Part shown: piece after piece, positions 34,100-47,394 of the stretch | How positions within the stretch are numbered: position 1 is the first letter of the stretch | Layout of the letters: the number at the start of each line of letters is the position of its first letter | Assembly (NCBI GenBank): GCA_963693315.1 | Contig: OY856186.1 | Coordinates: 287,510,930 to 287,574,929, forward strand | Reading direction: 5' to 3' | From: Diogma glabrata | Taxonomy: Eukaryota; Arthropoda; Insecta; Diptera; Cylindrotomidae | DNA length: 64,000 nucleotides | The notes under the pieces: model-generated | Told to the model about the DNA's origin: nothing | Databases searched by the model: none | The model's input: only the letters and a program-made list of their open reading frames with translations | Program-made: the position numbers and the translations under genes

Positions 34100-35300
34100 A
34101 TGAAAAACAAAAGTTTTAATTCCGAACTTCCGAGAGTGATGAAACTCTGGGCTCGAATCACAATGGCAACTTTCTTGGAGCTCTTGAACTTTTGGCTAAA
34201 TTTGATCCTTTATTAAAAGAGCATAGTGATAAATTTGGCAACAAAGGAAAAGGTATGCGACATCTGAAGCAAACTTAATGAAATGATAAAAGTGATGGTT
34301 ATTGGGATATAAGAACTGAATCTAAAAAATTATGGTGCAAATTATGAAACTTTTTGCAATCCATACAATTTTAGAGCGATCTAGTTTCGAACCAATGAGA
34401 AAATTTTTAAACTTTAAAAAAGTTTATCATTCTCATCAGGGCTAGCCGACTAGATAAACTCTTAATTGACTAAACCTGAATTTATTAAATGTATGTTTAT
34501 GTAAGTTTTTTGTTTTTACACTTCGCTAGAGTTGTAACCTAATTTTTGGTTTATAATCATTAGCGTTAACATTTTTTGGTAGAGTTTATCTATAGTCGGC
34601 TAGCCCTGATGAGAATGATAAACTTTTTTAAAGTTTAAAAATTTTCTCATTGGTTCGAAACTAGATCGCTCTAAAATTGTATGGATTGCAAAAAGTTTCA
34701 TACTTTGCACCATAATTTTTTAGATTCAGTTCTTATATTATTCTTGATGGGAGATTTTCCATCGGGGTGATGTTACATCACAAATAATTTACTGAATTAA
34801 TTGTTATTGGGATATTTTTATGAAGAACGTCGTACCTCTCAAGCACAATATGTGACGAATTTATTACCACCGTGGGGCAAGAAATCAAAAATCGTATTGC
34901 AGCCGACGTCATTGACGCAGTTTATTATTCGATTAGTGTTGACTCCACTCTGGATGTAAGTCATTCGGATTAATTGGCTTTTTGCATTCGATATGTAAAA
35001 GATGGTAAAATCAATGAACGATTAGTTGCTTTTATTCCAATTGAGGGTCAAACATAAGAGTATCTTTTTGGCATCGTTTAAAAATTCTTCGAAGAAAACA
35101 AAATTGACATACAAAATTGCAGAGACAGTCATATCACATATGACCACGCAAACAATATGCTGGGAATTAGTGGCGGTTGATTCGATTGTTGTAAGGATTG
35201 TTGTAAAGATTGTTTGTAAAGATTGTTGTTTATTTTTTTTATTTCTAAGGAAATTAGGCTCGATGTCAATACTGTTACCGTTACCGTTCCCAGCTGAACG
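34100..35300 (+). pseudogene. Diverged hAT transposase fragment with stops
   Basis: Pieces of translation at 34150-34260 (GNFLGALELLAKFDP) and 34830-35090 (CDEFITTVGQEIKNRIA, YYSISVDSTLDVSHSD, then stops) parallel the better-preserved hAT frame at 36194-37949 but differ at many sites. The two parts are separated by a foldback at 34303-34738. It is therefore a second, older hAT transposase remnant in the same element. Confidence 0.7.
34303..34738. repeat. Foldback element in the hAT fragment
   Basis: Arms of about 150 bp begin TATAAGAACTGAATC on the left and end GATTCAGTTCTTATA on the right, and include ATTTTAGAGCGATCTAGTTT and its complement plus TCAGGGCTAGCCGACTA near the centre. It is bordered by TA, consistent with a Tc1/mariner-type MITE. 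It interrupts the hAT coding fragment. Confidence 0.75.
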
Positions 35301-36193
35301 ATAACTTTTCAAAATGAAAGTAATCAATAACATATTTACATCGAGAGTAGCGCTTCTAAAATTTCCGTTTTGCCAATACTGACAAAGTTTCTCACGTTAC
35401 CGGTGTAATACCGATACTCTAGAAAATAGAATAACTAAAACACTTTTTTTAGAAAAGTTATTGAAATAAATATAAACAAAATATTTAAATTAGACTTTAG
35501 TCAGATTTATTTTATTAAAATTAGTAAAAAGAATACTTTTAATTATTATTTTCAGTAAAAAAACACACAAAGAATTTTATAAAGATTAGTGTTGCAATAA
35601 ACTTTTAATAGAATTTCAATAAATTTTCAGTAAATATTCTTCTATCTATCTTCTATCTTCTTCTATATAAATAAAAATGTAAATGTTCGTTTGTTCAAAA
35701 TAGGTAATTTCCTTAAGTACTGGATCGATTCCTTTGAAATTTGGACGATTAGTTGCATTTCAATAAAGGCGGGGTTTTACATGATTTTTTTAGCTGTATA
35801 TGTTTCATAACATAGGCTGTCAACAAGTACAACTTTTTCACCTGTTGTATTCTCAATTAACTCAATGTTATGATCGAGTTTCACTTCATGCTTAATTTGA
35901 TCGATTAGTTTTGTATAGTGATCAGCCTATAGATTATTTTGTTTCCTATTTTCGGTAGGACTGTCCTCCTTTGGAGCAAGAAGGTCCTTCGTCCTCATTT
36001 ACTATAAAGGTGTCCTCTTTATTCGTTTTATTTATTTTATCAATGAATTTTATTTTTAAATTAAAACATGCTTCTCTGTCGGAAGAGTAAAATGTCGTAT
36101 TGCTTTCGTGTTTAATGAATTTTATTTTCTCACAAATTTAAGAGTCTAAGTATCACATGACCAATAATTTTACATATAAAATGCGTATCAAAA
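35301..36193. other. Noncoding stretch within the hAT
   Basis: AT-rich. A TCTATATAAATAAAAATGTA motif at about 35667 resembles Helitron 5' starts seen in insects, but no matching hairpin plus CTRR end could be found nearby, so it is not called as an element. No ORF of note. Confidence 0.4.
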
Positions 36194-37949
36194 ATGAACT
36201 TACTTTCGAGAAATCTTTTAATAATACAACTAAAATTGCATCACGATTCACGTGGACTTGCTTTTCGTGGTCACGATGAAATTTTAGGATCAAAACACAA
36301 TGGAAACTTTCTTGGATCTCTTGAATTATTGGCTAAATTTGATCCCTTTTTACAAGAACATATTTCTCGTTTTGGCAATAAAGGAAGAGGTACACTCTTT
36401 TCATGTAACATTGACAAATGATTTTTTTTTATTATTCGGAATATTTTTAGGAAAAGCATCGTATCTTTCAAGCACAATTTGTGAAGAATTCATCTCTATC
36501 ATGGCAAAACATGTTAAAAATTATAGAGTCTCGATATTATTCGTTTAGTGTCGATTCCACTCAGGATGTGAGCCATACAGACCAGTTGTCTTTTTGTGTT
36601 CGATATGTTAAAAGTAATACCATTTGTGAACGATTTATTTCATTTATTGAAATCGAAGGTCATACATCGAATTATCTTTTTGACATCATTATGAAATTGC
36701 ACATTGAAAACGAAATAAACATTGATAATTGTAGAGGCCAGTCATATGACAACGCTTACAATATGGCAGGTATTTATGGTGGCCTACAAAGATTGATTCG
36801 TCAAACAAATTAAACAGCAATTTTTGCCCCTTGCTCTGCTCATTCATTAAATTTAGTCGATAAAAATAGTGTTTCTGGCAATACTGCTGCAACTAAGTTT
36901 TTTGATATGGTTGAAAAACTTTATGGATTTTTCGTATATTCCCCTTTTCGATGGAATCGATTACAAGAACAATTAACCGAAAATAGCGAATATATGTTAA
37001 AGAGAGCAACTGGAACGAGATGGTCAGCTAGATACGAATCAGTTCACGTTTTACATTCTTGTTATTTAAAAGTGTTGCATGTTTTAAAATCTTTCCTACA
37101 TGAGGAAAGCTTCAGTGATGATAACAAAGCGGTGGTAACAGGTTTGATAAAAAAACTATGTCAATTCGAAAATATTTTGATGCTTGTCCTCTGGAAAAGT
37201 GTACTAACCAAGTTTAATTTTGTGAATCGAGCATTACAAAAACCAAATTTTACTGTCTCGGTGACAAAAAACTGTTTGATTTAATAGTTACAGATTTGGA
37301 AAATAAAGATTACAACAAAATTTTTGATGATGCCTGTCAGCTTTTAAATTCTGTTTCATCTAATATTCAAACCGCAAATAATATTCAAACTTGCTCAACG
37401 TCACAAACACTTTCTAACGAGGAACAAAAAGACCACCTTGAAAAATCGTTGTTCAAGCCTTTTAAGTCGCAACCCTTTAATAAAGGCTTTTCCTTTCAAT
37501 CTGAGAGAGCGTGCTTAAGATTATGAAGATCTAGATAGTACTCGTTTTTGATACATCTAAATTTAATGAGTGATGAAGAGGTTGCTAGTTCTTGCAGAAC
37601 AATAACCGCAAAATACCCCAAAGATCTCAATGCAAATCAATTGATTGACGAATGTCAATTTGCCAAAAATTATTTCACATTTGATAATTTAAATTATGAA
37701 TCGATGTACAAAACAATGTTCAATAATAATCTTTCCACCACTTTTCCGAATATCGATATTTTATTACGAATGTTTTTATGCATGTTTGTCGATAATGTTA
37801 TAGGCGAACGATCATTTTCAAAACTGAAGTTAATCAAAAGTTATTTGCGTAATACTATGAGAAATGATCGTTTGAACGATTTATCCATTCTTTCTATTGA
37901 AAATGAAATTTTGGACGAAATTAAATTCGATGAAATTATAGACACTTAA
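36194..37949 (+). pseudogene. hAT transposase pseudogene (DUF4371/dimerisation type)
   Basis: A broken series of frames spells a hAT transposase of the ZMYM1-like group. N-terminal RGLAFRGHDE is followed by the RNase H-like region with SVDSTQDVSHTDQLSF and the CRGQSYDNAYNMAG motif, then CSAHSLNLV after an in-frame stop at about 36811, then GTRWSARYE, and finally the C-terminal dimerisation domain with GERSFSKLKLIKSYLRNTM and a stop at 37947. Several frameshifts and stops (near 36420, 36811, 37282, 37524) make it non-functional. Confidence 0.9.
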
Positions 37950-38093
37950 ATACAGAAAAAATGTAATTTTAATGCCTGAAAATAAATATATTTCAAACTT
38001 GTCTGGTTTTAGTTTCTTTTTTGCTTATGCTTGGGGCCCCTGAATCGCGGGGCCCTGGTGCGGTTGCCTAAAAACTTGTATGATAATCCGCCA

Positions 38094-38218
<125 letters not shown>

Positions 38219-38219
38219 T

Positions 38220-40248
38220 TTTAACTTCCCGATATGGGAAGTTATTGTTTTTGGGTCGATTTTCGAAATCAGAATTTTTTTTGATATCTTTACGTTTCAT
38301 GACCTCCTGAAGCTGTTTAGACTATTTTTAGCTGGCAGTCTGTATGTGTGTGTGTGTCTTGTCGTAACTTAGAGCCCAGTCCTTTTCTAGCGAAATTAAA
38401 TCATTTGTTTTTTAGTGACTTCCAAAAAACTGAAAATCATCTCTTGCAAATATCATAAGATTAATAAATAATGCTATCAAGGTCATGAAGCTTCCATATT
38501 GTTTGTCAGACATTTATAATGACATTTGTATAAACAATTGCTATCTTAGTTTTTGAGATTTTTAACAAAATGTGAAAAAACTACGTGTTATTTTCTTTAT
38601 GCAAACGCATGATATCTGGTTGAAACTTTTGTATGTAAATGAGCTGCAACCGCATCCGGGTTTACTTGATTATCAAAAACCGGAGTTATTTTCTATATTT
38701 GACAAAAAGGTCAGAGGTTCGAGAGTAGATTGCCTGGTCAACTGTTTATTAACTTCCCGATATGGGAAGTTATTGTTTTTGGGTCGATTTTCGAAATCGA
38801 AATTTTTATAATATCTTTACGTTTCAAGACCTCCTGAAGCTGTTTAGGCTATTTTTAGCTAGCAGTATGTATGTGTGTGGGTATGTGCTTGTGTACCATC
38901 GTATGTGGACAAATATTTGTCCAAAGCTCTTTCAACAAAGGATGATTCAATTTCAACTTCAATGGTCACAATCGATATATCTTGGCGCAACTTACAGCCC
39001 AGTCCTTTTCTAATAAAATCAGTTCATTTATTTTTTAGGGGTTTCCAAAAAACTGAATATCATCTCTTGCAAGTATTGCTAGAATAAATAAAGCTATCAA
39101 GATCATTTACCTCCCATTTTGTTTGTCATCATGTCAGCCATTTGTAATGACATTTGTATAAACAATTGCCATCTTACTTTTTGAGTTTTTTTAAGAAAAT
39201 TTGAAAATAGGCGTTATTTTCATTACGCATGAGAACTTGATGAAACTTTTGAATTAAAATGAGCCGCAAACGCATCCGGTTTTATTTGAATATGGAAAAT
39301 GTGCTATTTTGAATCAGCTATTTTCAAAATTTGGCAAAGGAGTCGGGGAGGATGTCTGTGGTTCGTTGAACAACTTTTTTTTAGACTTCTCAGTCTTCAC
39401 ATTTAATTTTGTTGAAACTTAGAGCATAAGGTTTTTGAAATGTTTATAGTAGCTTTGCAACTTGCCGCTTTTGTAATGTTCGAAGTTCAGGTGGGGGACA
39501 AAAAAATAAACACACTTTTTTGGAAATAACTTAAAAACTAAGCAGTCGATAATTCATTGAAATGTCTTTTTGAAATATTTGGATTTTTTTTGATTTTTTT
39601 AAACCAAACTCGATTCCTTAAAACAAACTTTTATTTAACTATCTCCTTATCATTGTCCATAAAATATTGATAAAAAATAATATTCATAATTTTTTTGTTG
39701 TCAGGAGGTGTAAATATTGTATAACTGTAAAAAAATTCAAGTTGATAGCACTTATAGTTTTTGAGAAAATCGATTATGTAGAAATTCGGACGGACACCGA
39801 AGTCTCACCAATAGGGTACCGTTTTTACTTTTTCAAAGTACGGAACCCTAAAAATGGTGATATTGTTTGAGAAAAATCGAAAAAATTTTAGCAACGTTGA
39901 CAAAGTAGACTTTAAGTAGACTCCACCGCTAGTTTTTTTTATATATATGGTGCAATGAACTTTTTCCAGTGTAACCAAAATATGAAAAAATGACGATTAA
40001 TTGCAAGTCTTAGAAAGAAAATTTCAATTTATTAAAGTTTTAAAAAAATATCTTTATGTTACCTATTTAACTTAACGGGAAGTTCTTGGCGTGGCCGCTA
40101 TGGTTACACCCTACCCTACTAGTTTTTTTTGTTTTTCCGTCTCCGCTTTACATAAATAGTCGTTTGGCATCAAAATTTTTCCGAAATTCCGAGATGACGG
40201 ACATTGCAATAGGTAAATTTTTATATGAAATCTACCTAAAACCGTGAT
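38220..40248. repeat. Repeat I: two tandem copies, then noncoding
   Basis: AACTTCCCGATATGGGAAGT (a palindrome) followed by TTGTTTTTGGGTCGATTTTC and CCTCCTGAAGCTGTTTAG starts copies at about 38223 and 38752; both also share GCATCCGG and CATCTCTTGCAA(A/G)TAT blocks. A weaker third stretch (39180-39300) shares the GCATCCGG region. At 39820-39855 there is a GGGTACCGT..ACGGAACCC inverted motif. No gene is visible. Confidence 0.6.
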
Positions 40249-40284
40249 ATCTACCCGGGTAGATACTGTTCACGCGAAGGTTAA

Positions 40285-41840
40285 AACAAACATAAAAAAA
40301 CAAAACATAAGCAAAATCTATATATTACATATATTTATTTTTACATTTGCGTTGATATTCCCTGATAATAAAATGTTTTAAATTGTAATAGTAGTGGTTA
40401 GCATCTTGTTCATCTAGAACGTTAACGATGTATTGTTATTTCATTTTCTTTACATAATTTTACTAACTGAAACAAAACAAACACGAATTATATGTGGTTG
40501 ATCCTTCTTTTTATAATTGAATGACGATCTAGACTGGTTTTCATACTAAAAACGATAAAATTCCTTTGTTTTGGAAGATGAGACGGCAACATGAGGAAAT
40601 ATACGAATTTTTGAATAATCAACTCCTTCACTCCCTTTCGTTTAGAAATTATTTATAGAATGATTTTGCACATTCTCGTTCAGTACGATTTGGATAAGAG
40701 ATTAAGAAGTTCAATTATAACTTTTAGAGCATAAAATTTAATAAAATTAATCGGTGCGCGTTTGATATCAAGAAAATAAAATTGATAGAGAAGCTCGCGT
40801 TTCCATATTTTTTTTCCAATGTAACATACGCAGCACACGTTTTTTATGTTATGAAAAAGTGAGATTAAAAATAAGACGTATAGTTCGTGCGCTTTGTTTA
40901 TAACTTCTCTTCAAAAATAAAGTTAAAACCGATATTTGATTTTCGCATAAAAAAATTTTGATCCCTGATCAAAACGTGGTCGAGTGAATAAAACGTCTTT
41001 TGTTTCTTTGATATATACGTGCACTCTTAGTATATATGTGCGAACAGTTTTGTGCTATTATAAAAGAAAAAAATATTTCTATAAAACATAGTTTATTTTC
41101 ATGAATGTTGAAAACAGAAAATATAACAAAAAAATTATATTGATTTAAAGAAAAAAAAATTGAAAACAAAAAAAAGAATATTATATGTTGTGATCGTCTA
41201 AGATATTGTTAAACTATAATTTTGTTTTTTTTGCAAATAATTTTTTGATTGTTGTGTCAATACACCAAATTATATAAAATCATAGTTTTTTTTTGACATT
41301 CCATAGTGTATGGAAAGAAATGTTATTATATTAACTCCAGAGTTATTACAAATAAAATAAAAGTAAATTGACGATAATGTTTGTGCTATTAATGAAAAGA
41401 AAGATTGGTGGTACTAAATTTTTTATTCTACTCACGGTAAATCCTCAGTGAAGTGGTTTTTACGATTAGAACAATTGAGAAGCTTTCTTGGAACAAAAAA
41501 AAAGGGACCTTGGTGATAGAAGGTATCTGCATAACCACTCATAGCTTACATTCTCGCGTTTCAGTTATCTTGGTTAAAAGAATAAAAAAGGGGAGTTTGT
41601 GAGAAGAAGGCAATTCATAGAAGGGGGATTATAATTATAATTATTGGAATTGATTCATATATATTCACCGACACTACGCGTAAGAATTAGACGGCTTAGC
41701 TAAGGTAATGTCAAAAGGATTAGGATTACTATAAGAGGATACCGAAACTCTACGTGAAACATTAACATCGCAACAACATCAAATCCAGCAATCAAACGCA
41801 TATTAAGTAAGGTTTCTTTTTATTATTAAATTTATTGATA
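40285..41840. other. Intergenic, nothing recognised
   Basis: AT-rich single-copy sequence between the TTAA-flanked composite and palindrome P1. Short ORFs have no recognisable domain, and no inverted repeats with clear ends were found. Confidence 0.5.
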
Positions 41841-42329
41841 CTAGGAGGGCCCGGCGTGCTTCGCTACGCTTATAAATAAAGTTTTTGCGTAGACATTTTG
41901 TTGACGTAGAAGCAATGATTTCAAAAAGTGGTAATGAGAAATGCTACCATATAATTTTTAATTTTTCTTTTTAAATATATGAATGAAAAATAATCAGAAC
42001 TCTAGCTGATCAGTTCGGATATATGAAAAATTAGCGAAGCTTACTTGAAAACTTATTTGATCGCTAATTTTTCATATGCTAATTTTTCATATGCTAATTT
42101 TTCATACGAAGCTTACTTGAAAACTTATTTGATCGCTAATTTTTCATATATCCGAACTGATCAGCTAGAGTTCTAATTATTTTTCATTCATATATTTAAA
42201 AAGAAAAATTAAAAATTATATGGTAGCATTTCTCATTACCACTTTTTGAAATCATTGCTTCTACGTCAACAAAATGTCTACGCAAAAACTTTATTTATAA
42301 GCGTAGCGAAGCACGCCGGGCCCTCCTAG
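41841..42329. mobile_element. Palindrome P1: twin Helitron 3' ends, CTAG at both ends
   Basis: 489 bp from CTAGGAGGGCCCGGCGTG to its complement ending CTAG at 42329. Each arm (about 200 bp) is a Helitron 3' terminus: a GCGT..ACGC hairpin, GGGCCCTC spacer and CTAG. Arms meet around repeated CTAATTTTTCATATGCTAAT motifs. It is flanked by A (41840) and, on the array side, by T (42330). On the minus strand it caps the array at 42330-44563, in the same codon context as P3. Confidence 0.85.
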
Positions 42330-42874
42330 TTTCTATTCATTCTCATATTAGCAGCAGTATCAACATCATAAAAATATAATTGTGCATACATTGGAGGTCG
42401 ACCATAAGCAGGAATTAAAGCACCAGTACGATGATAAAAAATATTATGAATTTTAAAATGATAAATACCACGTGCAGTAGAATCCGCTATATTACATTCA
42501 GAACTGATCATTGCAAATGCCGAATTATAGGAACGAATATTTGAAAGAAAACTTTTAGAACGTTTTTTTATAGCATTATCATTTGAATTCAATCCTTCGA
42601 AAATATTAGAGAAAAATGCATTTTCAGAAAGAGGAGGTAAATTGACTTTGCCTTTATGGCAACACAAAGAAAACGCTTCATTATTATTTGAAGTAACTTC
42701 TATTGCAAAATGTTTGGCATGACAAAAATGACAACTCATATCCAAAGCACCACAAACATACGAATCAAAGTTACCTGGAATCACATTCAAAGCACACTTG
42801 AACGAATCTCTCAAAATTACAAAGGGAATTTCATCATTCACCACATTCAATTCTAAATCATTCGCAACATTCAT
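42330..42874 (-). pseudogene. Helitron N-terminal coding fragment, minus copy 2
   Basis: About 181 residues of the Helitron protein N-terminus. It contains Cys pairs in CGALDMSCHFCHAKHF, LCCHKGKVNLPPL, FLSNIRSYNSAFAM, YHRTGALIPAYG and AQLYFYDVDTAANMRMNR, all typical of the Helitron-like N domain. It lacks the first about 75 residues seen at 54039 and stops at the P1 junction after RMNRN. It cannot encode Rep or helicase activity. Confidence 0.85.
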
Positions 42875-43448
42875 GACATGATCCGATTTGTGTGAATCCG
42901 AATCCGAATATAGGTTACACTAATATCAGTTAGCTGTGAAAATTTCAAATGAATCCATCTGCGAATAAAAAAGCCTAATGCTCCACAAAGTTTTAATCTA
43001 GCGTATTAATATATAAGAAGATATCAAATAAATTCAATATCAAACAAAATATCTTTATATCAATATCAAATATATCAATAACAAAATAATCGAAATAACC
43101 GTCCTTGTTCAAAGACAAAAGACGACTGAAATGAAAGAAAATAAATTTTTAAGTTTCGTTTTTGTTGTTCGTTGTTCGATAGCTAATATATAAAAAAGAA
43201 AATATAAAAAATAAAATAAATTTTTAATTTCGTTTTTGCATGTATGTAAACTTATAATGCATATGTATATAAAAAGTTTTCCGTATATAATAACTTTTTT
43301 ATTTATGATCCGATTTGTGTGAATCCGAATCCGAATATAGGTTACACTAATATCAGTTAGCTGTGAAAATTTCAAATGAATCCATCTGCGAATAAAAAAG
43401 CCTAATGCTCCACAAAGTTTTAATCTAGCGTATTAATATATAAGAAGA

Positions 43449-43993
43449 AGTCTATTCATTCTCATATTAGCAGCAGTATCAACATCATAAAAATATAATT
43501 GTGCATACATTGGAGGTCGACCATAAGCAGGAATTAAAGCACCAGTACGATGATAAAAAATATTATGAATTTTAAAATGATAAATACCACGTGCAGTAGA
43601 ATCCGCTATATTACATTCAGAACTGATCATTGCAAATGCCGAATTATAGGAACGAATATTTGAAAGAAAACTTTTAGAACGTTTTTTTATAGCATTATCA
43701 TTTGAATTCAATCCTTCGAAAATATTAGAGAAAAATGCATTTTCAGAAAGAGGAGGTAAATTGACTTTGCCTTTATGGCAACACAAAGAAAACGCTTCAT
43801 TATTATTTGAAGTAACTTCTATTGCAAAATGTTTGGCATGACAAAAATGACAACTCATATCCAAAGCACCACAAACATACGAATCAAAGTTACCTGGAAT
43901 CACATTCAAAGCACACTTGAACGAATCTCTCAAAATTACAAAGGGAATTTCATCATTCACCACATTCAATTCTAAATCATTCGCAACATTCAT
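43449..43993 (-). pseudogene. Helitron N-terminal coding fragment, minus copy 1
   Basis: Same coding fragment as its neighbour at 42330-42874, identical over almost its whole length, but ending in the next S unit: after RMNR the frame reads into the Helitron 5' end and stops (LLLIY). Confidence 0.85.
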
Positions 43994-44563
43994 GACATGA
44001 TCCGATTTGTGTGAATCCGAATCCGAATATAGGTTACACTAATATCAGTTAGCTGTGAAAATTTCAAATGAATCCATCTGCGAATAAAAAAGCCTAATGC
44101 TCCACAAAGTTTTAATCTAGCGTATTAATATATAAGAAGATATCAAATAAATTCAATATCAAACAAAATATCTTTATATCAATATCAAATATATCAATAA
44201 CAAAATAATCGAAATAACCGTCCTTGTTCAAAGACAAAAGACGACTGAAATGAAAGAAAATAAATTTTTAAGTTTCGTTTTTGTTGTTCGTTGTTCGATA
44301 GCTAATATATAAAAAAGAAAATATAAAAAATAAAATAAATTTTTAATTTCGTTTTTGCATGTATGTAAACTTATAATGCATATGTATATAAAAAGTTTTC
44401 CGTATATAATAACTTTTTTATTTATGATCCGATTTGTGTGAATCCGAATCCGAATATAGGTTACACTAATATCAGTTAGCTGTGAAAATTTCAAATGAAT
44501 CCATCTGCGAATAAAAAAGCCTAATGCTCCACAAAGTTTTAATCTAGCGTATTAATATATAAA

Positions 44564-44813
44564 AAAAATAAAGACTATCAAAACTCTCTAATTTTGTTTC
44601 GAATTTTTAAAAGATCATAATGGTCGCCTAGGTTTATTACAAATTGGAGATTTTTCTTGGTCAAAGGTCGGACTGGTTTTTTTTTATATTTTGATTATTT
44701 AATAATATACCCTTGGATCATAACTGTATCCCTGGATACAGTTATTACAACAGTAGGCTGATCATTAAATGTTTCTTTCTTTTTAGGTTGCTTTGGTGAT
44801 ACTGAATTAGATT
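44564..44813 (-). pseudogene. Downstream tail of Ty3/gypsy pol, separated by the hAT
   Basis: Continuing the pol frame of 47395-48555 across the hAT gives about 40 lysine- and threonine-rich codons (SPKQPKKKETF) before a stop near 44690. This shows the hAT at 44814-47386 was inserted in the pol 3' region. The remaining bases to 44564 are not recognised. Confidence 0.5.
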
Positions 44814-44873
44814 CAGTGGCGGATTATGCCTTTAAGGGGCCTGAGGCGGAACAAAATTTTGGGGCCTAAGATT

Positions 44874-46640
44874 TTACCAAAAATTTTGCAAATGAGTTTG
44901 ATTAAGACTATTTCTTAAATAATTTTTTATCCGCTTCAGAACGGAGAAAGATCGTTCCCCACTTGCGTTGCATATCGGCAATGTAAGAAATATTTTAAAA
45001 ATTATAGTTTCCACATTGGGAAATGAAGATTGCAGGCCATCAATGATTACCTTGTACATCTTAAATGGACAAGTGATGTTCTCTTCTTTTATATATTTTA
45101 AAAAATGATGTACTTCGTCTTTAAAATATTGTACTTCTATATCCCTCGCATATGTATTTGACAATTCTAAAATACACTTGTCAACTTCATCACTGGATAT
45201 ATTTTGATCAAAAAATAATTTAAAATTATTTAAAACAGTTTCATATATGGACGTTCTGGTAGACATTTCAGTGGCAAGTCTATCACAGATCATATTGTGA
45301 GTATTTATAATAAACAATTCTCGTCCTACTAGCTGTGTATCATTTGCGGATGATTCATCATACATAATTTTGCGTTTTCTTTTTCGTCCTTCTTTGTAGC
45401 TAATATTGTCTGTTAATAAGTTTGCTTGCTTTTCTATGCTCTCAAAATCATTCCGAACATCCCTTATAAATTGTGACAAAGAATTAAACAGTTTTACTCC
45501 TTGTAATAAGTTCGTTTGAATATTTTGAAATGATTTTCTAGTACTATTGATTCTTTGCAATAATATATCCCATAGAACGGTTAATAAGGCAATTCATATT
45601 CATCGAAAGAGCTAGCTAATTTTTTAACCTCAACTTTAGTAATCGGTTTTTCGTCTTCATTTTCGCTAATTTGGATAAGAACACGTTTAATATTTTTGTA
45701 ATTAAACCGCAAGACGGATACTGCATCAGCTCTTGCAGACCATATTGTCACTTGTGTCACTTAATTTTTTAATATGTTTGGAATTAGGATCGGAAAAATT
45801 ATCAATAAGCAACTTTCATCTGTGAGTAGATGAAGAAAAGAATACATATATATTTTGGATAAAGTTAAAATAATATACCGCAGTAGAATAGGCATCTGCA
45901 GCATAATTTCCAATTAAATTAAGCGTATGACTTGTACAAGGAATAAAAATGGCGGTCTCACTTAGAGTTAAATTCTGGCTTGTAAACCATTATATTTTCC
46001 GGCCATATATGTTTGACCGCGACAATTTTTAATATCCAAAGACAAATTGTTTAAAGTTTTCAAAATAAGTTGCGCTAGATATTCTGAATTGTGATTTTCA
46101 ATTTGTAAAAATCCAAAAATCGTTCTCTCGCATCGCCCACTTTATCAATGTACCTTAATATAAAACTTAGTTGGTCAGTGTGGTTCACGTCTGGCGTAGA
46201 GTCAACAATAATTGAATAATATAAAGAGTCCTGAATTTCTTGAATTAGGTGTTCTTTTACTTCAGTTCCCATTAAATTTATAAATTCATCGCATGTGGTA
46301 TGTGATAAATAGCTTACATTACCTTTTCCTAGATGGCTGTACCTCTCCAAATGATTTTTAAGAAAATCATCAAATTGGGATAGGTACTCAATGCATGTCA
46401 TAAATTTTCCTTTTCTGTTGGAATCAATATCTTCTCGATGACCACGAAATGCTAAACCCAAAGTAGCTAATAGCTTTACTGTAGCTGCAACTCTTTTTAA
46501 AACTTCCCGCCAGCATTTTTGTTGTACTTCAATTTCACGAGCTATTTGAGTATCAATACGTCCAGTTACAAACAATCTTTTTTCAAATTTTTCAAACAAA
46601 TTTTTTAGACAATCTTTTTTCCAATCAACGTTGATAAAAC
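44874..46640 (-). pseudogene. hAT transposase pseudogene (DUF4371 type)
   Basis: The N-terminal half (46599-46075) reads LGLAFRGHRED, then YYSIIVDSTPDVNHTDQLSF. The middle (46075-45565) has several stops and frameshifts but keeps a CRGQ.YMAGKYNGLQ motif. The C-terminal half (45560-44874) ends with the dimerisation domain GERSFSVLKRIKNYLRNSL. Related to, but clearly distinct from, the transposase at 36194-37949. Not functional. Confidence 0.9.
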
Positions 46641-47330
46641 GAAATATACAACTAAAGCTAAAACACCTATACTATATCAATCATATCATATGGAAACCCT
46701 TTTCAAACGTTAATCCAAATGATGAATTTAGCATGTATTGTATAAAAAATACATGGATTTTAAGCATACAATAATAGATTTCAATTCTACACGTTAAAAA
46801 GTTTTCATTTATTTAGTTATATATGAAATTAATCTAAAATATGTACAATTATATGCTTAAAATTGAGGTTTTCAGTTTAATGCTTTCAATAAATTGTAGG
46901 TCTTAAAAGAAATCCAAAATCATTGATAAAAACATAAAACTCAAATATACTTCAAATATCCAAAAAATACTTATCTGGATTTTGTTTTTATCAATAATTT
47001 TGCGATTGATATAATAACAGCCCATTGCAAATAAAGTTTTAGTATTAATATTCATTCGTAACAGTGGAACTTTTCAAAACAAAATGTTTTTTTACTATAC
47101 AAATTGGAAAACGAATTTGTACATTAAAAAATTATAAAACTATCACATTAGAATTATTAAAATAAATACATACATGAAAAAAAGTAATACAAATTGACAA
47201 CCTAACACTTTTACATGTGGGATAATATTAAAAAAATCTTTAGGTTTAAAAACTTTGGTTCAATGAACGCAGTCATCTGATATTTGAATACCTATAAAAT
47301 ATCAATACTATTTGTAGCGAGGGGGCCCCT
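46641..47330. other. Noncoding right part of the hAT
   Basis: AT-rich sequence between the transposase start and the right terminus; no ORF or nested repeat is recognised. Confidence 0.5.
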
Positions 47331-47394
47331 GTGCATGTGGGGCCCGAGGCGGCCGCCTCTTCCGCCTCTATGGTAATCCGCCACTGATTAGATG

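Larger units (their letters stand above)
42330..44563 (-). repeat. Inverted tandem array of Helitron 5' ends (S-L-S-L), capped by P1
   Basis: On the minus strand, units begin with TCTTCTTATATATTAATACG or its truncation. A 427-bp unit S (about 44563-44141; 43448-43022) alternates with a 692-bp unit L (44140-43449; 43021-42330), giving a 1119-bp period. S is the first 427 bp of the Helitron; L is its first about 140 bp joined to the N-terminal coding fragment. The array mirrors 54797-57812 and carries nearly identical sequence. Confidence 0.85.
44814..47386. mobile_element. 2.6-kb hAT element inserted in gypsy pol
   Basis: Inverted ends CAGTGGCGGATTA at 44814 and 47386 with GGGGCC(T/C)GAGGCGG subterminal sequence on both sides. 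Flanks ATTAGATT (44806-44813) and ATTAGATG (47387-47394) are a 7-of-8 target duplication. The flanking Ty3/gypsy reading frame is continuous when the element and one duplication are removed. Its transposase is on the minus strand. Confidence 0.9.

Noticed and set aside
35660..35700. Possible Helitron 5' end TCTATATAAATAAAAATGTA
   Set aside because: No hairpin plus CTRR end could be assigned to it within the surrounding DNA.
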